Below are positions 1 to 7,933 of a stretch of DNA of 11,557 nucleotides, in pieces. The notes beneath the pieces are model-generated. The model made no database searches and had not been told where the DNA came from. It saw nothing but the letters and a program-made list of their open reading frames with translations. Where the stretch lies: NCBI GenBank assembly GCA_030425055.1, contig JAUHVN010000060.1, positions 1 through 11,557 of the forward strand, given 5' to 3'. Positions within the stretch are counted from its first letter, which is position 1. Every line of letters begins with the position of its first letter. The position numbers and the translations under genes are program-made. Source of the DNA: Actinomycetes bacterium (GTDB lineage: Bacteria; Actinomycetota; Actinomycetes; Actinomycetales; Microbacteriaceae).

Positions 1-48
1 GCCGCTCTCAGCGGACTCGTGGCGGGCGATTCGTCGTGGCGGCGGGCG

Positions 49-1170
49 CTACAGTTCCGCGTGCAGCTGCCACACGCGATCGGCGGCTTCGCTCCACGAG
101 AACGTGCGTCCGCGGTCGGCGGCGAGCACGGCGAGGCGCTCGGCGGCCTCGGTCGACGCGAGTCCGTCGGCGAGCGCCGAGGCCATGCCGTCGACGACGG
201 ACGCCTCGTCGCGGCCGGCGACGAGCACGCCGCCGTCGACGATCAGCTCGCCGTTGACGGCGGTGTCGACGGCGATCGTCGGCACTCCGAGCGTCAGCGC
301 CTCGACGATGCGCCAGGGGAAGGCGGTGCGGACCGCGGGCGCGAGGAAGGCGAGTGCGGCGCCGTACACGGCGGCTCGATCGGGCGCGTCGAGCGCGCCC
401 CGCACGTGGACCCGGCGCTCCGGGATGCCGGCCGCGGCTGCGAGCTCGGCGATCGCCGGCTCGTGCCCCTCCTCGACGTCGATGACGACGACCGGCACGT
501 CGGCACCGCCCGCCGCGATCGCCCCGAAACCCGCGCTGAGGCGATCGGCGGGCATGGGTCCCCCGGCGAGCATCAGGAAGCCCTCGGGAAGACCGAGGTC
601 GCGCCGCCGGCCGATCTCGTCCGTGGGCACCGAGTATCCGATCGGGGCGGCGCCGGCGATGACCCGGATGCGCCCCGAGAGCTTCGCGCGCTCGGCGAGG
701 CGCTCCGCGATCGCGTGAGCGGGCACGACGATCGCGTCCGCGTGCTTGGCGGCGCGCTTGAGCATGGCCTTGTGCCAGGCCACGACGCTCCGCGGCAGCT
801 CGTCCGGTGACTCCCACGGCCGCAGGTCCCAGATCGTCACCACGGTCTGATCGTTGTCGTGCACGCGGTCGTGCCGCACCAGCGGAGCGAAGAGCGTGGG
901 CGAGTGGATCATGCCTCCCCCGATGCCGGTGCCGACGCCGAGCTGCAGCGCCGTCGCGAGCTCGCGCCGGGGAAGCGCCGTGCGTCGCACGCCGGCCAGA
1001 CCCGCGATCCCGAGGTCGGCTGGTCCGCCTGCGGGCACGATCGCCTCGACCTCGCACGCGGTCGGGGCACCGGCGATCAGAGCGCGGGCGAGCTGGTCGG
1101 ACGCCTCGGCGAGCGCGGGCTCGGTCGGCGTGACCAGCTGGTCGAGCATCACGCGCAGGATGGCAGTCAT
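49..1170 (-). CDS. GT-B glycosyltransferase, GT4-like
   Basis: A 373-aa protein read as a GT-B fold glycosyltransferase, which moves a sugar from a nucleotide- or lipid-linked donor to an envelope glycan or other acceptor. The N-terminal Rossmann-like half spans about 1-185 (donor-entry region around IWDLRPW, 113-119). The C-terminal half begins at FLMLAGG (198-204) and carries the family signature at 280-315: FPWRIVEALTLGVP, with Glu290 as the conserved Glu, then NGELIVDGGVLV. The first Glu of the usual E-x7-E pair is Thr282 here. No signal peptide or membrane span is visible, so it should act on the cytoplasmic face. ATG at 1170 has GAGG 8 nt upstream and lies 27 nt after the LCP stop, so it is probably the last gene of a purE-LCP-glycosyltransferase transcript. 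An LCP neighbour fits cell-wall glycopolymer synthesis. Donor and acceptor cannot be named from sequence. Confidence 0.85.
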   Translation of the reverse strand: MTAILRVMLDQLVTPTEPALAEASDQLARALIAGAPTACEVEAIVPAGGPADLGIAGLAGVRRTALPRRELATALQLGVGTGIGGGMIHSPTLFAPLVRHDRVHDNDQTVVTIWDLRPWESPDELPRSVVAWHKAMLKRAAKHADAIVVPAHAIAERLAERAKLSGRIRVIAGAAPIGYSVPTDEIGRRRDLGLPEGFLMLAGGPMPADRLSAGFGAIAAGGADVPVVVIDVEEGHEPAIAELAAAAGIPERRVHVRGALDAPDRAAVYGAALAFLAPAVRTAFPWRIVEALTLGVPTIAVDTAVNGELIVDGGVLVAGRDEASVVDGMASALADGLASTEAAERLAVLAADRGRTFSWSEAADRVWQLHAEL

Positions 1171-1197
1171 GTCGTGGGCCTCATCGCCTGTCCGGGG

Positions 1198-2640
1198 TCA
1201 GCCCTTGGGCTCGGCGGTCGGGGTGGGCGGATGCAGCGCCGCCTGCACCAGCTCGCGGATGTAGGCGTAGTCGGGGTCGTCCTCCTCGATGCCGCCCTCG
1301 GGAGTCAGCTCGATCGTCGAGACCGGCTCCTCCTGCGCCTTGATCGCGAGGTCGGCGAGGAACGGGATGAACGACTGCGGCAGATCGGTCTCGACGATGT
1401 CGGCGCCGGCGGCGGCGACGTCCTGGAATCTGCCCAGCACCGTCTGGGGCGTGAACTGCGCGAGGATCGCCTGCTGCAGCTGGCGCTGCCGCTTCATGCG
1501 GTCGAAGTCGTCGGTGGTGTACCGGGACCGCGCGTACCACTGCGCCGTGTCGCCGTCCATGTGCTGCGCGCCCGGCTCGATCCAGCCGATGGCCCATTCC
1601 TCGGCGGGCTGTCCGTCGTACGACGGTCCGCCACCCTTGGGCAGGCGCTCCTCGACCGTGATGTCGACGCCGCCGAGCGCGTCGATGAGCGACGCGAAGC
1701 CGTGCATGTCGATGAAGACGTAGTACGGGATCTCGATGCCGAGGATCCCCTCGGCGGCGTCCTTGGTGGCCTCGACGCCCGGCGAGGAGCCCTGGGCGCG
1801 GGCATCCGGGTACAGCAGATCGCCGTCCTGGCAGACCTCGACCTCGGTGCGCAGCTGGTTGATGCCGCTCCCCCAGCCGCAGGTCGCGTCGGCGTGCCCC
1901 TGATGACCGTCGGGGTAGCGATCGAGCATCGGTCCCTCGGCGAACGGGAAGTGCGGGATGTCGCGGGGGATACCGGTGATCGTCGTCGCTCCGGTCGTCG
2001 CGTTCACAGAGACGACCGAGATCGAGTCGAACCGCATCGAGTCGCGGCCTTCGCCGCTGTCGGCGCCGAGCAGCAGGATGTTGTAGTACCCGTCGGACGG
2101 TTCGACGGGCGGGCCGCTCGCCCCGAAGATGACGCCGAGCGTGTCGCGCGCCGTGCCCGCGACCATCGCGCCGTACGCGGCGGCGCCGCCCGAGACGACC
2201 AGCAGCGCCACCGCGAGCAGCGCGATGCCGAAGCGCGCGAACGGGCCCGTGCGCACGAGGCGCACCAGGCGCAGCGTATCGATCGTGAGCACGACCCAGA
2301 GCACCGCATAGGCGACGAGCAGGACCTGCACGGCGGTGAGCGCGAACCAGTTCGTGGCGATCGCGATGAACACCGTCTGCCACAGCATCGCCGTGAGCAC
2401 GGCGAGGATCAGGAGCACCCACATCGCGAGCGTCGCGCCGAGGCCGAACCTGCCGAGGCGCCGGTTGCCGGCGAGCACCTGCGCCGAACCGGGCAGCAGG
2501 AAGTTCATGACGACGAGCCACCAGCCCCGGCGGGTCATCATCTCGGGCGAGCGCGCATCGGGATGCCGCAGCGGACGCTCCTCGACGAGCTGCCGCGGTA
2601 CGGGCGCCGCCGTCGGCCGCGGCGGCGAGGCGACGCTCAC
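1198..2640 (-). CDS. LCP (LytR-CpsA-Psr) family membrane protein
   Basis: A 480-aa LCP protein. The family transfers lipid-linked glycopolymers (teichoic-acid-like polymers, arabinogalactan, capsule) onto peptidoglycan outside the membrane. The cytoplasmic N-terminus (1-37) is followed by about four hydrophobic spans (about 38-57, 66-88, 95-120, 134-158); the first includes FLLPGSAQVLAGNRRLGR. The external catalytic domain is about 183-395: YYNILLLGAD (185-194), RFDSISVVSVN (203-213), GIPRD (223-227, with the conserved Arg226), FASLIDALGGVDI (315-327), and YARSR followed by DRMKRQRQLQQAIL (369-393, with the conserved Arg cluster). Cys254 and Cys270 could form a disulfide. Most LCP proteins have one N-terminal span, so the four-span anchor is notable. 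The start is GTG, overlapping the purE stop as GTGA, with GAAGGA 6 nt upstream inside purE, so translation is probably coupled. Family call is firm; the polymer is unknown. Confidence 0.93.
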   Translation of the reverse strand: MSVASPPRPTAAPVPRQLVEERPLRHPDARSPEMMTRRGWWLVVMNFLLPGSAQVLAGNRRLGRFGLGATLAMWVLLILAVLTAMLWQTVFIAIATNWFALTAVQVLLVAYAVLWVVLTIDTLRLVRLVRTGPFARFGIALLAVALLVVSGGAAAYGAMVAGTARDTLGVIFGASGPPVEPSDGYYNILLLGADSGEGRDSMRFDSISVVSVNATTGATTITGIPRDIPHFPFAEGPMLDRYPDGHQGHADATCGWGSGINQLRTEVEVCQDGDLLYPDARAQGSSPGVEATKDAAEGILGIEIPYYVFIDMHGFASLIDALGGVDITVEERLPKGGGPSYDGQPAEEWAIGWIEPGAQHMDGDTAQWYARSRYTTDDFDRMKRQRQLQQAILAQFTPQTVLGRFQDVAAAGADIVETDLPQSFIPFLADLAIKAQEEPVSTIELTPEGGIEEDDPDYAYIRELVQAALHPPTPTAEPKG

Positions 2641-3152
2641 AGCGAGTCCTTCAGCCGCCGGTTCTTCTCCTCGACCTGCGCCTCGAGGGCGCGGGCGTAC
2701 TCCTCGACGCGGTCGCCGAGAGCGGCATCCGTCGTCCCGAGGATGCGGGCAGCCAGGATGCCGGCGTTCTTGGCCCCTCCGATCGACACGGTGGCCACGG
2801 GGATCCCCGCGGGCATCTGGACGATGCTCAGCAGCGAATCCATGCCGTCGAGGGTGGCCAGCGGCACGGGCACGCCGATGACGGGGAGCGCGGTCAGCGA
2901 CGCGAGCATTCCGGGCAGGTGGGCGGCGCCGCCCGCTCCGGCGATGATCACGCGGATGCCGCGGGCCCGCGCCTCGCGCCCGTACTGCACGAGCTTGTCG
3001 GGCGTGCGGTGCGCCGAGACGACCTCGACCTCGTGCGGCACGCCGAAGTCGGTGAGCGCCTGCGAGGCGTCGCTCATGACGCGCCAGTCGGAGTCGGAGC
3101 CCATGACGACGCCGACCAAGGGCGCGTCGGAGGAGTGCAGCGGCCGGGTCAC
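2637..3152 (-). CDS. purE: N5-carboxyaminoimidazole ribonucleotide mutase PurE
   Basis: A 171-aa class I PurE. It rearranges N5-CAIR, the product of PurK, to 4-carboxyaminoimidazole ribonucleotide in de novo purine synthesis; the enzymes are cytoplasmic, normally homo-octamers. Visible signatures: GSDSD (18-22), SAHRTP (46-51, His48), AGAGGAAHLPG (71-81, His78), and MPAGIPVATVSIGGAKNAG (113-131). Length is normal for the family, with a short charged C-terminal tail. The GTG at 3152 is the first sensible start before GVVMGSDSD; a TAGCCT hexamer lies 6 nt upstream and no well-spaced ribosome binding site is seen, so it may be leaderless. The stop overlaps the LCP start. purK lies 73 nt upstream on the same strand, so purE may be transcribed both with purK and from its own promoter. 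Confidence 0.97.
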   Translation of the reverse strand: MTRPLHSSDAPLVGVVMGSDSDWRVMSDASQALTDFGVPHEVEVVSAHRTPDKLVQYGREARARGIRVIIAGAGGAAHLPGMLASLTALPVIGVPVPLATLDGMDSLLSIVQMPAGIPVATVSIGGAKNAGILAARILGTTDAALGDRVEEYARALEAQVEEKNRRLKDSL

Positions 3153-3158
3153 CCGTCC

Positions 3159-3164
3159 AGGCTA
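3159..3164 (-). promoter_or_regulatory. leaderless -10 element of purE
   Basis: The minus strand reads TAGCCT, 6 nt (GGACGG), then the GTG start of purE. It lies in the 73-nt gap after purK, so purE-LCP-glycosyltransferase may have its own promoter besides readthrough from purK. Confidence 0.55.
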
Positions 3165-3180
3165 GGCCGCGACCCTGCGA

Positions 3181-3192
3181 GTTGCCCGCAAC
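3181..3192. promoter_or_regulatory. short palindrome upstream of purE promoter
   Basis: GTTGC CC GCAAC is a perfect dyad with 5-bp arms, lying 16 nt upstream of the proposed purE -10, in the -35 region. It could be an operator; it is short enough to be chance. Confidence 0.25.
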
Positions 3193-3225
3193 GGCACGCG
3201 CCCGCCGCCCACCGCCGCGTCGGCG

Positions 3226-4347
3226 TCAGGCGAAGTGCGACGCCGCGGCGCGGGCCTCGTAGGCGACGTCGTCGAGGTCGAAGCCCGAGACGTTGACGTG
3301 GCCGACCTTGCGACCCGGGCGGGACGCCTTGCCGTACGTGTGCACCTTCGCGCTCGGATGCTCGGCCATGACCGCCGCGAAGCGTCCATCGATGTCGCCG
3401 TCGGCGGGCCCGCCGAGGATGTTGACCATCACGGTCCACGGCGCCACCGGCTCGGCGGCCCCCAGCGGAAGGTCGAGCACCGCGCGCAGGTGCTGCTCGA
3501 ACTGCCCGGTCACCGCGCCCTCCTGCGACCAGTGGCCGCTGTTGTGCGGGCGCATGGCGAGCTCGTTGACGAGCAGGCGCTCGTCTGTCGTCTCGAACAG
3601 CTCGACCGCGAGCATCCCCGTCACGTCGAGACCCTCGGCGATCGTGGTGCCGATGGAGGCCGCCACTTCGGTCAGACGGTCTGCGCCGTGCGGCGCGGGC
3701 GCGATCACCTCGGCGCACACCCCGTCGCGCTGCACGGTCTCGACGACCGGATACGCGCGCATCTGCCCGGACGGCCGGCGCGCGACCTGCTGGGCGAGCT
3801 CGCGCGAGAAGTCGACGAGCTCCTCGACGAGCAGCGGTTCGCCCGCGGCCGCCTCGAACCAGTCGGCGGCCTCGTCGGCTGCGCGCACGACGCGCACACC
3901 CTTGCCGTCGTAGCCGCCGCGCGGCGTCTTGACGACGGCGCGGCCGCCGTGCGCGGCGAGGAAGGCGCCGAGGTCGTCGGGCCCGGTCACGGCCGCCCAG
4001 TCGGGCTGCGGCATCCCGAGCTCGGCGAGCCGTGCGCGCATCGCGAGCTTGTCCTGCGCGAAGCGCAGCGGCCCGGGGCCGGGGCGCACCGGGATGCCGG
4101 CGTCGACGACGGCGGCGAGGACGTCCTGCGGCACGTGCTCGTGGTCGAACGTCAGCACGTCGACATCGCGCGCGAACGCCACGACGGTCTCAGCGTCGCG
4201 GTAGTCGCCGACGGCGGTCGCGGCGAGCGAGGCGGCCATGCCCTCGGCCTCGGCGAGCACGCGCAGCTCGACGCCGAGCTCGACCGCGGGCGCGATCATC
4301 ATCCGGGCGAGCTGCCCACCGCCGACCACTCCCACACGCAGCGCCAT
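3226..4347 (-). CDS. purK: N5-carboxyaminoimidazole ribonucleotide synthase PurK
   Basis: A 373-aa ATP-grasp enzyme that makes N5-CAIR from AIR, bicarbonate and ATP, the step before PurE. The N-terminal nucleotide-binding fold starts with VGGGQLARM (8-16). The ATP-grasp core shows FAQDKLAMR (96-104), VVKTPRGGYDGKG (138-150), VEELVDFSRELA (174-185), GMLAVELFET (244-253), and the metal/substrate loop NELAMRPHNSGH (261-272). The C-terminal part carries HTYGK and RPGRKVGHVNV (336-353). Length is normal and all core motifs are present. ATG at 4347 has a strong GGAAGGAG 4 nt upstream, unlike most neighbours, so it is translated from a leadered message. It lies 66 nt after the PH-protein stop on the same strand and may be cotranscribed with it. 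PurK next to PurE supports both calls. Confidence 0.97.
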   Translation of the reverse strand: MALRVGVVGGGQLARMMIAPAVELGVELRVLAEAEGMAASLAATAVGDYRDAETVVAFARDVDVLTFDHEHVPQDVLAAVVDAGIPVRPGPGPLRFAQDKLAMRARLAELGMPQPDWAAVTGPDDLGAFLAAHGGRAVVKTPRGGYDGKGVRVVRAADEAADWFEAAAGEPLLVEELVDFSRELAQQVARRPSGQMRAYPVVETVQRDGVCAEVIAPAPHGADRLTEVAASIGTTIAEGLDVTGMLAVELFETTDERLLVNELAMRPHNSGHWSQEGAVTGQFEQHLRAVLDLPLGAAEPVAPWTVMVNILGGPADGDIDGRFAAVMAEHPSAKVHTYGKASRPGRKVGHVNVSGFDLDDVAYEARAAASHFA

Positions 4348-4351
4348 GCCG

Positions 4352-4359
4352 CTCCTTCC
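4352..4359 (-). promoter_or_regulatory. strong ribosome binding site of purK
   Basis: The minus strand reads GGAAGGAG, then 4 nt, then ATG. This is the best Shine-Dalgarno match at a gene start in the window and fixes the purK start. It contrasts with the several starts that lack a properly spaced site. Confidence 0.75.
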
Positions 4360-4381
4360 GTCCGCTCTCCATCATCCCCCA

Positions 4382-4404
4382 CCGGCACGCCGTCGCATTG
4401 CCGG
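4382..4404. repeat. small inverted repeat between PH gene and purK
   Basis: CCGGCA at 4382-4387 pairs with TGCCGG at 4399-4404, a 6-bp stem with an 11-nt loop, just after the PH-protein stop and before the purK ribosome binding site. There is no T-run on either side, so it is at best a weak attenuator or pause site between the two genes. It could be chance at this base composition. Confidence 0.25.
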
Positions 4405-4413
4405 GAGGGCGGG

Positions 4414-4971
4414 TCAGGGAGCAGGGGGTGCGGGCGGCAGCGGCTGACCGTCGCGGTGGGCGAGGATCTGGTTGACCTCGACCTGGTCGACGAGCGCCTC
4501 GTACACCAGCTCGACGCTCGGCACGTTCGCGAGACGCATGGCCGGATCGACTCCGTTCGAGAGCACGAGGGTGCCCGCGCCCCACATCCGCTGCACGAGG
4601 CCGCGCCGCACCTGGATCGTGTACCCGCGCACGTGGGCGAGCTCGCGCCGCCGGGCGGAGAAGATCCCGCGGCGCTCGATCACCCGGCGCGTCGTGATCG
4701 TGTACACGTGCGACCACCACGCCAGGAACGGCAGGAGAACCAGCAGGAAGACCAGCACCGCGGCGACCGTGAGGAGCATCCAGTTCTCGAAGGGCTCGGG
4801 CAGGTTGCCGTAGAGGTACCCGCATGCACCGGCGACGGCGATCAGCACCAGCGCGCACCAGAACAGCCTCCGCGCGTGCCCGCGGAACCGCGCCACGCGC
4901 AGCTCGGGCGGCGCAGGCGAGCCCGGAGCCGGCATGAGCGGCCGGCTCGCGAACGGCTGAGGCTGGGTCAT
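4414..4971 (-). CDS. membrane PH-domain (bPH2/DUF304-like) protein
   Basis: A 185-aa protein of unknown cellular role. A Pro-rich N-terminus (1-25) precedes two hydrophobic spans (about 36-55 and 63-87). The C-terminal domain from VYTITTRRVIERRGIFS (89-105) through VRGYTIQVRRGLVQRMWGAGTLVLSNG (114-140) has the pattern of the bacterial PH-like domain found in small membrane proteins; it is probably cytoplasmic. The C-terminus is Pro/Ala-rich. It occupies the same place between birA and purK as the PH protein Rv3278c in M. tuberculosis, so it is a conserved neighbour. I chose ATG at 4971. The GGAGG there is only 1 nt before the ATG, too close to work normally, but CACAAT ends 6 nt upstream and may be a leaderless -10 element. 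The frame stays open further upstream (to 5118), but that stretch lacks family-like sequence. Confidence 0.85.
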   Translation of the reverse strand: MTQPQPFASRPLMPAPGSPAPPELRVARFRGHARRLFWCALVLIAVAGACGYLYGNLPEPFENWMLLTVAAVLVFLLVLLPFLAWWSHVYTITTRRVIERRGIFSARRRELAHVRGYTIQVRRGLVQRMWGAGTLVLSNGVDPAMRLANVPSVELVYEALVDQVEVNQILAHRDGQPLPPAPPAP

Positions 4972-4977
4972 GCCTCC

Positions 4978-4983
4978 ATTGTG
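4978..4983 (-). promoter_or_regulatory. possible leaderless -10 element of PH gene
   Basis: The minus strand reads CACAAT, 6 nt, then ATG. The spacing matches the better TANNNT hexamers at birA, accD and purE, but the hexamer is a poor match (first base C). The only alternative start signal is a GGAGG too close to the ATG. Confidence 0.3.
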
Positions 4984-5071
4984 TCGGTCGTCCCCCCGCT
5001 CGACCGCGCCGAAACGCGGGTCGCGTCGGCCCGCACCGCACGATCGCCGCGGTCGAATTCCGGAGACCGGT

Positions 5072-5869
5072 TCAGCGCACGTGCACCACGTCGCCGGCCG
5101 ACACCGCGGATGCCGCACTGTCGGGTGCGACCACGACGAGGCGGCCGTCGCCGTCGAGCCGGTCGGCGCGGCCCTCGAGCACGGCGCCTCCGGGAAGAGC
5201 GACCCGCACGTCGCGCCCGAGCGTCGCGCACACCGCCTCGACCTCGCCTGCGAGCCCGGCTGCGACGGCGTCGCCGCGCGCCGCTGCGAGTGCCGCGACG
5301 CGCTCGCCGAGCCCCGCGACGAAGTCGGCGAGCATGCGGTCGTCGTCGGCCTCGAGGTCGACGGCTGCGAACGACACCGCGGTGTCGACCGGCAGGTCGG
5401 CGGAGGTCATCCGCGTGTTCACGCCGACGCCCACGACGATCATGTCGGGATCGTCGGCGACGGCCTCGCACAGGATGCCGCTGATCTTGCGGTCGTCCAC
5501 CAGCACGTCGTTCGGCCACTTCAGCGCCGCGGTGCGCCCGGAACCGCGCAGCTGCCCGGCGATCGCACGGGTCATCGCCGCCCCTGCGGCCAGCGGAATC
5601 CAGCCGCGGGCGCTCGGCGGCACCTCGGGGACGCGTACGACGACCGAGATCGCGAGGGCGGTGCCGGCCGGCGTCGTCCAGCTGCGGTCGAGCCGACCGC
5701 GCCCGGCGCGCTGGTCGTCGGTCAGCAGCAGCGACAGGTGCGGCCACCCGACCGGGTCGCCCGAGGCGAGGCCCATCACGTCGGCGTTTGTCGAGTCGGT
5801 GGTCGCGACCACCTGCACCCGCGGGCTCACGGCGGCCAGACGCGGATAGCCTTCGTCGGGGATCGGCAT
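5072..5869 (-). CDS. birA: biotin--[acetyl-CoA-carboxylase] ligase BirA
   Basis: A 265-aa biotin protein ligase: it makes biotinyl-5'-AMP and attaches biotin to the biotin-carrier lysine of carboxylase subunits in the cytoplasm. Motifs in order: TDSTN (24-28), DDQRAGRGRLDRSW (51-64, the biotinyl-AMP loop), KWPNDV (117-122), KISGILCE (128-135), GVGVNT (147-152), then the small C-terminal domain (about 215-265). There is no N-terminal winged helix, so it is the monofunctional class and should not bind DNA itself. The frame is open upstream to 6187, but that part crosses the promoter region and accD; ATG at 5869 is chosen because TAGGGT lies 7 nt upstream and family sequence begins just inside. 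It is divergent from accD, whose carboxylase holoenzyme needs biotinylation. Confidence 0.95.
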   Translation of the reverse strand: MPIPDEGYPRLAAVSPRVQVVATTDSTNADVMGLASGDPVGWPHLSLLLTDDQRAGRGRLDRSWTTPAGTALAISVVVRVPEVPPSARGWIPLAAGAAMTRAIAGQLRGSGRTAALKWPNDVLVDDRKISGILCEAVADDPDMIVVGVGVNTRMTSADLPVDTAVSFAAVDLEADDDRMLADFVAGLGERVAALAAARGDAVAAGLAGEVEAVCATLGRDVRVALPGGAVLEGRADRLDGDGRLVVVAPDSAASAVSAGDVVHVR

Positions 5870-5876
5870 GGTGCTC

Positions 5877-5882
5877 ACCCTA
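5877..5882 (-). promoter_or_regulatory. leaderless -10 element of birA
   Basis: The minus strand reads TAGGGT, 7 nt (GAGCACC), then ATG. A TANNNT hexamer at this distance puts the transcript start at or beside the start codon, a common actinobacterial arrangement. An in-frame GTG overlaps this hexamer and is therefore an unlikely start. Confidence 0.6.
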
Positions 5883-5896
5883 CGCCCCGCGCCGGT

Positions 5897-5943
5897 CGAC
5901 AGCGGATGCCGCAGGGCGTTGTGCGAACCCTCCAACGCTGTCG
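5897..5943. promoter_or_regulatory. inverted repeat centred between birA and accD promoters
   Basis: CGACAGCG (5897-5904) and CGCTGTCG (5936-5943) are exact reverse complements centred at 5920. The two proposed -10 hexamers (5877-5882 and 5957-5962) are centred at 5919.5, so the dyad is almost symmetric to both promoters. Each gene therefore has CGCTGTCG beginning 15-16 nt upstream of its -10, where a -35 box or an operator half-site would be. It could be a shared regulator site or two similar -35 regions; the sequence alone does not decide. Confidence 0.45.
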
Positions 5944-5951
5944 GATGCCGC
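5903..5951 (+). repeat. 10-bp direct repeat in birA-accD intergenic region
   Basis: CGGATGCCGC occurs at 5903-5912 and 5942-5951. Each copy partly overlaps an arm of the inverted repeat, so two 16-bp units (5897-5912 and 5936-5951) share GGATGCCGC at their ends. The core GGATGC is frequent across the whole window, so the repeat may be partly compositional. Confidence 0.4.
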
Positions 5952-5956
5952 GCAGA

Positions 5957-5962
5957 TAGGCT
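5957..5962 (+). promoter_or_regulatory. leaderless -10 element of accD
   Basis: TAGGCT, 7 nt (GGGAGCC), then GTG at 5970. The GGGAG in the spacer is only 2 nt from the start codon, too close for a normal ribosome binding site, so a leaderless transcript beginning at the GTG is the simplest reading. Confidence 0.6.
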
Positions 5963-5969
5963 GGGAGCC

Positions 5970-7555
<1,586 letters not shown>

Positions 7556-7559
<4 letters not shown>

Positions 7560-7780
7560 CCGACGACGCCTCGAATCTGCGCATCGACGTGCTGCGCGGC
7601 GAGCCCACCGATGAGGAGCTCGCCGCCCTCACCGCCGTCGTCAGCGAGGCGTACGCGCAGGAGGCGGCCACGGCCGTCGCCGACGACGCGGCGACCCGCT
7701 CGGCGTGGTCGGTGTCGCAGCGTACGCTCCGACACCCCCTGCCGCGCGAGCTCGGTTGGCGGAGCTTTCCCTCCGTTTGA
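7556..7780 (+). CDS. accE: acyl-CoA carboxylase epsilon subunit
   Basis: A 74-aa small protein read as the actinobacterial AccE epsilon subunit, which binds the beta hexamer and raises activity of the alpha-beta complex. Features: RIDVLRGEPTDEELAALTAVV near the N-terminus (9-29), an Ala-rich variable middle, and the C-terminal conserved SAW (49-51) and RHPLPRELGWRSFP (59-72). The GTG start overlaps the accD stop as GTGA, so translation should be coupled and output matched to the beta subunit. In M. tuberculosis accE5 is followed by a maf-like gene; here the strand ends at the terminator region after 7780. Small size makes the family call rest on the termini plus position, which agree well. 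Confidence 0.88.
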
Positions 7781-7933
7781 GGCGGGCCTCTTGTCCCCCG
7801 AAATACCTACAGACGGGTTCTCGCGGGATCGGAATACTTGAACTGCTGGAACGCTTTCGCGTTCGGCTGACCTGCTCCGATTCGGAGCACAGGTTCGGCC
7901 ACGTGCGGACGGTTTTCGGGTAACCGCTCCGCT
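7781..7933. other. structured intergenic region with three stem-loops
   Basis: This part of the convergent gap has no convincing gene on either strand. Three stem-loops follow one another. First, GAACGC / GCGTTC with loop TTTC (7849-7864). Second, an imperfect hairpin at 7865-7900: GGC, ACCTG and CTCCG pair with CGGAG, CAGGT and GCC around an ATT loop, with small bulges. Third, GCGG and CGGTT pair with AACCG and CCGC (7905-7932). None has a T-run. They may be successive terminator or 3'-end protecting hairpins for the accD-accE message, or a small structured RNA; no known RNA family is recognised. The first 68 bases (7781-7848) show nothing clear. Confidence 0.5.

Noticed and set aside
1..48. 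CCGCT-CTC-AGCGG hairpin (2-14) after the glycosyltransferase gene
   Set aside because: Only a 5-bp stem with no T-run, at the window edge; not enough to call a terminator.
859..3165. A 768-codon open frame on the plus strand across the glycosyltransferase, LCP and purE genes
   Set aside because: It is antisense to three genes with clear family motifs, is Arg/Asp/His/Gly-rich with no recognisable domain, and is explained by the scarcity of stop codons in very GC-rich DNA.
4968..4979. A tiny frame ATG GAG GCA TGA overlapping the PH-gene start, like a coupled leader peptide
   Set aside because: Its ATG would be part of the proposed CACAAT promoter hexamer and its own ribosome binding site is missing; four codons are easily due to chance.
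3235..5484. A 749-codon plus-strand open frame across purK, the PH gene and part of birA
   Set aside because: Same artefact: no motifs, low-complexity Arg-rich end, and fully overlapped by well-supported minus-strand genes.
7611..7923. Small plus-strand frames (72-76 codons) running from accE into the convergent gap
   Set aside because: Their sequence is Arg/Ser/Pro-rich without conserved motifs, starts lie inside accE, and the region is better explained by stem-loops.
7865..7932. Possible tRNA-like element (GGTTCG segment near 7892)
   Set aside because: No acceptor stem, anticodon arm or canonical T-loop can be built around it.
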